5,391 bases of DNA. Origin: Ruminococcus sp. (GTDB lineage: Bacteria > Bacillota > Clostridia > Oscillospirales > Ruminococcaceae). Both the position numbers and the translations under genes were made by a program. Shown here in pieces: positions 1-5,175 of this stretch (positions within the stretch are counted from its first letter, which is position 1; each line of letters starts with the position of its first letter). The stretch covers positions 1 through 5,391 of the forward strand of contig DYCW01000308.1 in the NCBI GenBank assembly GCA_019417865.1, given 5' to 3'. The notes under the pieces are model-generated. The model had not been told where the DNA came from. It searched no databases and saw only the letters and a list, made by a program, of their open reading frames with translations.

Positions 1-35
1 TATAATGGATAGTAAGAAACCACCAACTGCACCTC

Positions 36-93
36 GTAAGTGCCCCCGATCCACTTTCCAGCACACGGTTTGAAAGATGGTCGGCACTTCTAC
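36..93. other. GC-rich stem-loop block upstream of the lipoprotein gene
   Basis: The arms AAGTGCC (38-44) and GGCACTT (83-89) are perfect complements. Inside them GA (48-49) pairs with TC (81-82), CCA (51-53) with TGG (78-80), and CTTTC (54-58) with GAAAG (72-76). About 17 pairs close a 13-nt loop, with small bulges at 45-47, 50 and 77. No T tract follows, so it is not an obvious intrinsic terminator. The block is GC-rich and ends sharply at an AT-rich leader (94-120). It could be a 5'UTR structure, a small RNA, an intergenic repeat, or decayed coding sequence. I recognise no known riboswitch or T-box signature. The pairing is seen directly; any function is unknown. Confidence 0.45.
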
Positions 94-98
94 ATGAT
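70..98 (+). promoter_or_regulatory. possible sigma-A promoter for the lipoprotein gene
   Basis: TTGAAA (70-75) lies 17 bp before CATGAT (93-98), giving five of six and four of six matches to the -35 and -10 consensus. Transcription would start near 105 and leave a leader of about 25 nt containing the ribosome binding site. The match is modest and the -35 lies inside the stem-loop block. The true promoter may instead be upstream: the window opens with TATAAT at 1-6, but any -35 for that would be off the edge. Confidence 0.22.
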
Positions 99-115
99 TT
101 CCAATATAAAAATAA

Positions 116-121
116 AAGGAG
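116..121 (+). promoter_or_regulatory. ribosome binding site that sets the lipoprotein start
   Basis: AAGGAG lies 8 nt before the ATG at 130. The same reading frame is open further upstream, to 40 and beyond, but no such site precedes those codons. Only the start at 130 puts a lipoprotein signal peptide at the N-terminus. Confidence 0.8.
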
Positions 122-129
122 AATCTGCT

Positions 130-1077
130 ATGTATCGAAAAAGCATCTTATATCTGACACTGACTGCCTGTCTCCTCTTCAGCGGCTGTGGAATAGGAGA
201 CCTAAAAAAACAAACAACCACCTCCGTACCAGAGGAAACCACTGCTCCGGAAACATCCCCCACAGCAGAGGAAAACATTTCTGTTGGGTATATCAACGTG
301 CCCGACAATGAAACTGCTGTTGATCTATATTCAGAAGCCGAGGGCGGAACAATACTTGCAAAAATGTTCCATCAGGATCCTGTTACCGTCTACTCCATTG
401 CCACAGACTGGGCGAAAATTTCCTACGGCGGCATGATGGGCTTTGTAGAACTAAAGTATCTTTCCTTCACAGAACCAACCGAAGTGATACAGACCACTGA
501 AGCCCAGACACCCGAACAGCCAACAGCCGCCGCTGCGAACAACAGCCCTGCCAATATTGAACAGAATGTCAATGTGATTTTTATCAGTGATGGAGACGGC
601 TTCCAGATTGCAGAACCAACTTATTATGCAGACTATGTTTCTGATGTCAGAAATGCTTGGTGCTCCGCACAGTCTATCTACATCTTTTCGCAACCGGATG
701 TCAACAGTGAAAAGCGGGAAGCGAATATGCTGTATTACGGGGATACGCTAACGGTAGAAGGCAGTGTCGGCGAATGGTACTATATCAGTACAGACAGCGG
801 AAATGGTTATAATCTACACGGATATGTAAAGCAGAAATATATCACGTTCGGTGACAGTCCTGCTGCACCCGAACCAGCAAATGCCACACATGGCTGCGTC
901 AATGTAGGAAGTGCCAATGTCAGAAGCTCCCCCAACAAAGAAAATAACAGCAATGTTCTATTTACGCTGCATCAAGGAGATACTTTTGACGTACTCAGCT
1001 ACGACGGATACTGGTATCAGATCAACTATAATGGCACCATCTGCTATATCAGTCATAAAATGGTGGAGGTCTGGTGA
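130..1077 (+). CDS. SH3-domain lipoprotein, cell-envelope associated
   Basis: This 315-residue protein is predicted to be secreted and lipid-anchored to the outer face of the membrane. The N-terminus has a basic start (R3, K4), a hydrophobic core (residues 6-17) and a lipobox ending LFSGC, with C20 as the lipidated cysteine. A Thr/Pro/Glu-rich spacer (about 28-49) follows. Three bacterial SH3-like segments come next: about 50-113, 176-241 and 255-315. The third is the most typical, with the ANVRSSPN signature (262-269) and a WYQI strand; the first two are divergent. A second Thr/Gln/Pro/Ala-rich linker covers about 115-142. SH3b domains in this family bind peptidoglycan or proteins, so a scaffold or wall-binding role is inferred. 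There is no catalytic domain. The gene directly precedes an L,D-transpeptidase gene on the same strand, which supports a shared wall function. The ATG at 130 is chosen for its ribosome binding site and signal peptide. Confidence 0.85.
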   Translation: MYRKSILYLTLTACLLFSGCGIGDLKKQTTTSVPEETTAPETSPTAEENISVGYINVPDNETAVDLYSEAEGGTILAKMFHQDPVTVYSIATDWAKISYGGMMGFVELKYLSFTEPTEVIQTTEAQTPEQPTAAAANNSPANIEQNVNVIFISDGDGFQIAEPTYYADYVSDVRNAWCSAQSIYIFSQPDVNSEKREANMLYYGDTLTVEGSVGEWYYISTDSGNGYNLHGYVKQKYITFGDSPAAPEPANATHGCVNVGSANVRSSPNKENNSNVLFTLHQGDTFDVLSYDGYWYQINYNGTICYISHKMVEVW

Positions 1078-1102
1078 ATACTGCCATACCTCCCGCAAAA
1101 AC

Positions 1103-1106
1103 GGAG
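1103..1106 (+). promoter_or_regulatory. ribosome binding site favouring the ATG at 1113
   Basis: GGAG lies 6 nt before the ATG at 1113. A rival in-frame GTG at 1074 has GGAGG (1065-1069) only 4 nt upstream, closer than usual, and would overlap the lipoprotein stop as GTGA. The ATG also puts a short lysine-rich stretch directly before the membrane anchor. Both starts remain possible. Confidence 0.55.
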
Positions 1107-1112
1107 AACAAT

Positions 1113-2015
1113 ATGAAAAAGAAACCTTTCATCCGGACACAAGATAAAATGCTTCTCGCTACGCTTCTCATCTCCATTCTGGCATTGCTCATTTCCCTTG
1201 CCACACTGGTTCTATCGCTGTTTTTATATTGGAATGGACAATCGCAGGCGGAATCTACGGCAGTTTCCGCCTTACCCACTACGGACAGCCAGACGATTCC
1301 GGCAAATGCAACAACTTCTGTATCAAATATCCTGTCCGAAGCCACAACCACTGCAACGACAGTAACTTCAGCGACAACTGCTACTACAACCACAGTGACA
1401 ACAGAACCCCCGGTCACGATCTGCACGGAGCTTTCTGATATTCTGGAAAGCAATGGTTACACGATACAAGATCTCGGCGATAGCAAACAGCTGATCGCAG
1501 CGATTTCCGATGGTTGTTCCTGCACAGTATACGGTTTTTCGGAAACCAATCATAACTGGACAATGGATTTTGTCACAAGCGGCTGTGTGGGGAAGAATGG
1601 TGTTTCTGCGGAAAGCCGGGAGGGCGACTATCGTACCCCAAAGGGATTGTTTCCGCTCGGTTTTGCCTTTGGAACAGAGAATTTGACAGATCTCTCTATT
1701 CCTTATCGACAGCTCAATGAAAACTGCTACTGGGTAGACGACCCAGAATCGGCGTATTACAACCAGTGGCAGGAAACGACAAATATCACTTGGAACAGTG
1801 CAGAGCACCTCATAGATTACGCAACCAGCTATCGATATACGGTTGTAGTCAACTACAATATGAATCCCATTGTGCCCTATGCCGGTTCTGCTATTTTTTT
1901 GCACTGTGCAACTGGTTCTTACACTGCCGGCTGTATTGCTGTCCCAACATCCGATATGCGGAACATTCTGTACTGGTTGGATGAAAAAAGTTCCCCATTG
2001 ATTCTGACTTCCTAA
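1113..2015 (+). CDS. membrane-anchored L,D-transpeptidase (YkuD family)
   Basis: From the ATG at 1113 this is a 300-residue enzyme that probably works outside the membrane. L,D-transpeptidases form 3-3 peptidoglycan cross-links or attach substrates to the wall through an active-site cysteine, and resist most penicillins. A lysine-rich N-terminus (KKK, residues 2-4) and a hydrophobic span at about 13-40 form an uncleaved signal anchor. A low-complexity Thr/Ser/Ala-rich linker (about 75-100) follows, then the catalytic domain (about 126-300). Visible signatures are the REGD.RTPKG stretch (169-178), the histidine in SAIFLHC (H264) and TAGC with catalytic C274, whose codon is at 1932-1934. Order and spacing resemble the COG3786 branch, where HV...TAGCVALP is typical. 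The gene follows the SH3 lipoprotein by 35 nt, or overlaps it by 4 nt if the GTG at 1074 is used, so the two are likely co-transcribed. Exact substrates cannot be read from sequence. Confidence 0.85.
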   Translation: MKKKPFIRTQDKMLLATLLISILALLISLATLVLSLFLYWNGQSQAESTAVSALPTTDSQTIPANATTSVSNILSEATTTATTVTSATTATTTTVTTEPPVTICTELSDILESNGYTIQDLGDSKQLIAAISDGCSCTVYGFSETNHNWTMDFVTSGCVGKNGVSAESREGDYRTPKGLFPLGFAFGTENLTDLSIPYRQLNENCYWVDDPESAYYNQWQETTNITWNSAEHLIDYATSYRYTVVVNYNMNPIVPYAGSAIFLHCATGSYTAGCIAVPTSDMRNILYWLDEKSSPLILTS

Positions 2016-2030
2016 CATCACACGGATACA

Positions 2031-2075
2031 AAAAGCCCCGTCTGCCAATTTTAATCTTGGCACAACGGGGCTTTT
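2031..2075. terminator. bidirectional intrinsic terminator between convergent genes
   Basis: AAAAGCCCCGT (2031-2041) pairs perfectly with ACGGGGCTTTT (2065-2075). Inside it TGCCAA (2043-2048) pairs with TTGGCA (2057-2062) around an 8-nt loop. The A tract at the left base and the T tract at the right base give a U-run in transcripts from either strand. It begins 15 nt after the transpeptidase stop and 28 nt beyond the end of pduL on the other strand, so it can stop both. Confidence 0.92.
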
Positions 2076-2103
2076 CCTGTTTTAGTTTTATGTAAGAAAC
2101 AAC

Positions 2104-2685
2104 TTAGTCGATGGTTACGATCTCGCCGTACAACTCTCTCGGAGCAGAAACCGCATTGGACTCATCGGTGTCAATGTGCATTGCCAGTGCATAAGAATCC
2201 GATACACGACATACTACATCGCCCAGAATGGCCTTTCTGCCGTCGGTATCCAGCTTTACCCATACAACATCTTTATCCTGAATGCCCATTTCGGCAGCAT
2301 CTGCTGTTGTCAGGTGAATATGCCGCTTTGCAACAATCACGCCCTCAGAGATTTCGATTTCGCCAGCTGGACCAACAATCTTACATGCACCGGAACCAGC
2401 TACATCTCCAGATTCCCGAATCGGTGCAGCGATACCAATCGAACGGGCATCGGTTGCAGACAGTTCCACCTGGTTTGCCTTCCGGAACGGACCAAGGATG
2501 GAAACATTCGGCAGGGACTTCTTCGGTCCAACGATGGTAACACGCTCTTCACTTGCGAACTGTCCCGGCTGTGACAGCATCTTCTTGACGGTCAGTTCCT
2601 TGCCTTCACCGAACAGAATTGCAAATGCTTCTGCGGTCAGGTGAACGTGTCTTGCGGATGTTTCTACAATAAATTTCTTTGCCAT
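2104..2685 (-). CDS. pduL: phosphate acyltransferase PduL (phosphotransacetylase type)
   Basis: This 193-residue enzyme reversibly converts acyl-CoA plus phosphate to acyl-phosphate plus CoA. Acetate kinase can then make ATP from acetyl-phosphate. The family is zinc-dependent and unrelated to classical Pta. Both halves of the duplicated fold show their histidine pair: RHVHL (H13, H15) and RHIHL (H122, H124). A conserved QVELS segment carries E74, and RESGD with R90 and the C-terminal HIDTDE (170-175) are also present. The histidine motif begins only 12 residues in, so the amphipathic extension that sends PduL into bacterial microcompartments is missing. No shell, diol dehydratase or aldehyde dehydrogenase genes lie nearby, so I infer a cytosolic fermentative role with acetyl-CoA or propionyl-CoA. 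The ATG at 2685 has a strong ribosome binding site; an in-frame TTG at 2700 would lie on top of that site. It has its own promoter and ends at the shared terminator. Confidence 0.92.
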   Translation of the reverse strand: MAKKFIVETSARHVHLTAEAFAILFGEGKELTVKKMLSQPGQFASEERVTIVGPKKSLPNVSILGPFRKANQVELSATDARSIGIAAPIRESGDVAGSGACKIVGPAGEIEISEGVIVAKRHIHLTTADAAEMGIQDKDVVWVKLDTDGRKAILGDVVCRVSDSYALAMHIDTDESNAVSAPRELYGEIVTID

Positions 2686-2692
2686 GGGAATA

Positions 2693-2698
2693 CCCTCC
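2693..2698 (-). promoter_or_regulatory. ribosome binding site of pduL
   Basis: On the minus strand GGAGGG (2698 down to 2693) stands 7 nt before the ATG at 2685. It is a near-ideal site and excludes the in-frame TTG at 2700, which sits just upstream of and overlaps it. Confidence 0.88.
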
Positions 2699-2720
2699 AA
2701 TTATTTGATTGTTCTCTCTT

Positions 2721-2749
2721 ATTTTACTACGTTTTTTGAATTTCGTCAA
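2721..2749 (-). promoter_or_regulatory. sigma-A type promoter of pduL
   Basis: On the minus strand the -35 box TTGACG (2749-2744) and the -10 box TAAAAT (2726-2721) are separated by exactly 17 bp, with an A-rich spacer. Each box differs from consensus at one position. Transcription would begin near 2714, giving a leader of about 28 nt. It lies in the 86-bp gap after the methyltransferase gene, so pduL can be expressed independently of the two-component unit. Confidence 0.8.
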
Positions 2750-2766
2750 TAGGATTTTCACGAATT
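2739..2766. repeat. imperfect inverted repeat over the pduL -35 box
   Basis: AATTTCGT (2739-2746) and ACGAATT (2760-2766) are near-complementary around a 13-nt centre and straddle the -35 hexamer. No T run follows on the minus strand, so it is not a terminator for the methyltransferase gene. It could be an operator, but the region is AT-rich and a repeat this short may be chance. Confidence 0.25.
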
Positions 2767-2771
2767 TTGGG

Positions 2772-3686
2772 TTACTTCTTCCGCAGCTTTGCCACGAAAA
2801 AGCCCTCATACTGCACATCTGGACAAACACACAGCGTCCCAGCAAGTGAACTCGGCAGCAATGGCAGCGTTTCCATACCATCAAACACAATCGGCAACAG
2901 TTCCATCTGTCCACCGTCCAACACTGCCTGTACCTGTGCTTCGTTCTCCTCTGGCAGAATGGAACAAGTGGAATACACCATCTCTTGCCCCTTTTTCAAT
3001 AGGGTACACGCCTTTTTCAGCAAGGCACGCTGTGTCTTTACGGTCTTCTGTACCAGTGCTGCGGAAAAATTCTGTAAGCCTGCTCCCGTTTGTAGGGAAA
3101 GTGTTCCGCTGCCGCTGCAAGGAGCATCCAGCAGAATGCGATCAAAAGAAAAATACGGACTGAGTCGTCTGGCATCTGTCACCATGACATTGACACGTTT
3201 CGCTCCCTGCTTTTCCACATTATACTTTAGTTTTTCTGCCCGCATCGGGTGCAGCTCGCACGCCATAATATTCGCCTGATTCTGCGTCATGGCTGCCATT
3301 TGCGTCGTTTTCCCACCGGGAGCAGCCGTCATATCCAGAATTTCCTGCTTTGGCTGTGGCTGAAGAACCACAGGCGGGAGCATGGAAGAAAGACTTTGCA
3401 AATAAATTTCCCCTGCCGCATAGCACGGCAAAACTCGCAGCTGTGCTTCCTGTACATCGGCAGCACAACAAAATGCCGTATCGCTCCAGGCAACTGGTGT
3501 GACCGTAATGCCTGCTGCCTGAAGCTGTTCCAACACAGCCGATACATCTGCCTTTAGCGGATTCACCCGAAATGTTACCGTTCTCTGTGCTGCATATCCG
3601 GCAAGAATACGTGCGGTCTGTTCTGCCGGATAACTTGCCGCCAACCGTTCTAGCAGGTACGACGGCAGGGTATTATTTTGTTCCAT
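2772..3686 (-). CDS. RsmB/RsmF-like RNA m5C methyltransferase, compact form
   Basis: This 304-residue cytoplasmic enzyme belongs to the NOL1/NOP2/Sun family, which transfers a methyl group from S-adenosylmethionine to carbon 5 of cytosine in rRNA or tRNA. The N-terminal part (LPSYLLERL, TFRVNPLKA) resembles the RNA-binding lead of RsmF-type proteins. Motif I is DMTAAPGGK (118-126), an acidic ribose-binding residue is at E144, and D171 follows. Motif IV is DAPCSGSGT (187-195) with C190 as the product-release cysteine. Motif VI is STCSILPEEN (239-248) with C241 as the catalytic nucleophile. Both essential cysteines are present. The protein lacks the N-terminal NusB-like domain of RsmB (about 430 residues) and the C-terminal extension of RsmF (about 450-480), so its exact target is uncertain. 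Its start overlaps the kinase stop by 14 nt and AAGGAG lies 9 nt upstream, which indicates translational coupling. No terminator is visible before pduL. Confidence 0.88.
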   Translation of the reverse strand: MEQNNTLPSYLLERLAASYPAEQTARILAGYAAQRTVTFRVNPLKADVSAVLEQLQAAGITVTPVAWSDTAFCCAADVQEAQLRVLPCYAAGEIYLQSLSSMLPPVVLQPQPKQEILDMTAAPGGKTTQMAAMTQNQANIMACELHPMRAEKLKYNVEKQGAKRVNVMVTDARRLSPYFSFDRILLDAPCSGSGTLSLQTGAGLQNFSAALVQKTVKTQRALLKKACTLLKKGQEMVYSTCSILPEENEAQVQAVLDGGQMELLPIVFDGMETLPLLPSSLAGTLCVCPDVQYEGFFVAKLRKK

Positions 3687-5175
3687 CCTGTTCCGCTCCT
3701 TTTGGTGTTTCTGGCGATACTGACTTCTGCTGTTTTACAATCTGCTCCGACTGTGGATCCGTCCGAATGGCAAACCAAAAGGTAGAACCCTCTCCCAGCT
3801 TGCTGTTGACACCGTAATCATAGTTGTGCAGCTTGAGAATTGCTTTGACAATGGATAATCCCAAACCCGTTCCAACGACCTCTCGTTTATGATTTTCCGA
3901 ACGGTAGTACTTGTCAAAAATCAGCTTGATTTTGTCTTCTTCAATCCCATCGCCCGTATCCCGCACTTCAATTCGGACACCGTCCGGCAAGTTAATCTGC
4001 CGCAAAAAGACCTGCTTGTCCTCTTTTGAAGTATAATTGATGGCATTATTGATCAGATTGCAAATGACTCGTTCTATCGCTCCGGCATCACAGCACACCA
4101 TGCGAGGAGCATCGGGGGTAAAGTGCAAATGATACCCCATCTGTTCTGAAATGCCCTGATACCGGTTTGCAATCTCTGCCAACCGCTGCGAAATATCAAA
4201 GGTCGTAAATTCCAGCTTCTTTGTACCGCTTTCGAGTTTCGACAAATCCAGCATATCATTGACCAGCAGGGAAAGTCGATCTGTTTCCTCAATAATAACC
4301 TGCAAATGTTTTTCCCGCTTTACTGGATTGTCCCCAGATAAATCCCGTATCATCTCTGCATAGGCTTTCATCATTGTCAGCGGGGTTCGCATATCGTGAG
4401 AAACGTTGGCAATTAAATCCCGCTGCATTTCGTCTGTTCGGGACAGCTCATGCTCTGCATATGTCAACGCCTCCGCCAGTTCGTCTACTTCTGCACAGCC
4501 ACCACCCTCGAACTTTGTCTCATAGTCACCATGTGCCAGCCGCTTTGCAGAACGAGTCAAGCGAGTAATCGGCACACCAATGTGCGTCGCTGCCAAAAAG
4601 GACAGTACGCAGCCGAAAAACGCCATCGCAATGGTAATAATCATTGTTTGCCGCTGTAAAATCGAAACGGTGGACTGTACTGGCACCAACCGAGCATTCA
4701 GCAGCAGATAGCCAACTGTTTCCCCCGTATCGCTGTCCAGAATCCAGTTGCCATAGACAACCGTCTGCGTTTGCAGCTGCTCATTGTAAATAGAACGGCA
4801 GATATAACCATTCTCACTGTGTTTTAGATCCATCAAAAAGAAATAGACATCCTGATTGTTATGCAGTAAACATTTCTGTGCGGAAACACAGTGCTGATAG
4901 GTTTCCTGTCCGTCTGTGTTCAAGATGGAGATACACATCTCATTCCGCATTGCCAGCTCCTCTGCCAGCGTTGAAAAATTTTCCTGCTGGCAAGACTGTG
5001 TCAGGATTTTTGCAGATTTGGCAATGTCCGTGATTTTAAACGCCTCATAAAAACGTTCCAGAAACACCACTTGTAAAATCCACATAAGAATAAAGACAAT
5101 GCATACAAACATCATAAAAAACAACCAGATTTTCACACGGATCGTCAGATTCCGATCCATCTGGAGATTAGGCAT
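3673..5175 (-). CDS. transmembrane sensor histidine kinase
   Basis: This 500-residue membrane kinase senses an outside signal, autophosphorylates on histidine and passes the phosphate to the response regulator encoded just upstream. Numbering is from the ATG at 5175. Transmembrane helices lie at about 16-38 and 178-198, flanking an extracytoplasmic sensor of about 140 residues. A HAMP linker follows (about 195-244), then the HisKA domain with VSHDMRTPL (phosphorylated H260). The HATPase domain shows the N box NLINNA (373-378), G1 DTGDG (406-410), F box FDKYYR (420-425) and G2 GTGLGLSI (435-442), so it looks fully active. The sensor holds five cysteines (62, 81, 96, 102, 126), and I do not recognise its fold. 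A charged tail of about 25 residues ends the protein. The ATG overlaps the regulator stop by 8 nt with no clear ribosome binding site, as expected for coupling. In-frame TTG (5184) and ATG (5160) are alternatives. The signal cannot be inferred. Confidence 0.92.
   Translation of the reverse strand: MPNLQMDRNLTIRVKIWLFFMMFVCIVFILMWILQVVFLERFYEAFKITDIAKSAKILTQSCQQENFSTLAEELAMRNEMCISILNTDGQETYQHCVSAQKCLLHNNQDVYFFLMDLKHSENGYICRSIYNEQLQTQTVVYGNWILDSDTGETVGYLLLNARLVPVQSTVSILQRQTMIITIAMAFFGCVLSFLAATHIGVPITRLTRSAKRLAHGDYETKFEGGGCAEVDELAEALTYAEHELSRTDEMQRDLIANVSHDMRTPLTMMKAYAEMIRDLSGDNPVKREKHLQVIIEETDRLSLLVNDMLDLSKLESGTKKLEFTTFDISQRLAEIANRYQGISEQMGYHLHFTPDAPRMVCCDAGAIERVICNLINNAINYTSKEDKQVFLRQINLPDGVRIEVRDTGDGIEEDKIKLIFDKYYRSENHKREVVGTGLGLSIVKAILKLHNYDYGVNSKLGEGSTFWFAIRTDPQSEQIVKQQKSVSPETPKGAEQDGTK
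3696..3701 (-). promoter_or_regulatory. ribosome binding site of the methyltransferase inside the kinase gene
   Basis: AAGGAG (3701-3696 on the minus strand) is 9 nt before the ATG at 3686 and lies within the last codons of the kinase gene. Ribosomes finishing the kinase would pass over it before stopping at 3673-3675, which favours re-initiation and coupled expression. Confidence 0.75.

Noticed and set aside
1..6. TATAAT at the very start of the window as a -10 box
   Set aside because: Any -35 would lie outside the window, so it cannot be tested here; one perfect hexamer alone is not enough.
5..73. Plus-strand frame ATGGATAGTAAG... ending at TGA 71-73 as a 22-residue peptide or the tail of an upstream gene
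   Set aside because: No ribosome binding site is visible, it is too short for composition to inform, and several frames are open over the same block.
40..129. N-terminal extension of the lipoprotein upstream of the ATG at 130
   Set aside because: It would bury the signal peptide and lipobox about 30 residues inside the protein and has no ribosome binding site; the ATG at 130 has AAGGAG at 8 nt.
1049..1453. 134-codon minus-strand frame rich in Val and Ala
   Set aside because: Its Val-rich run is the reverse of the Thr codons in the transpeptidase linker and reflects composition only.
1368..2063. 231-codon minus-strand open frame opposite the transpeptidase
   Set aside because: It is antisense to a gene with clear catalytic motifs, runs into the terminator hairpin, and its translation shows no recognisable domain.
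2176..2574. Plus-strand open frames opposite pduL
   Set aside because: They are antisense to a well-conserved gene, have no ribosome binding site, and contain scattered Cys, His and Arg typical of shadow frames.
2739..2766. Inverted repeat as a terminator for the methyltransferase gene
   Set aside because: The stem is weak and on the minus strand is followed by an A-rich rather than T-rich tract.
2767..3279. Plus-strand 170-codon frame opposite the methyltransferase
   Set aside because: It is a shadow of a gene with all family motifs intact, has no promoter or ribosome binding site, and starts in the intergenic promoter region of the opposite strand.
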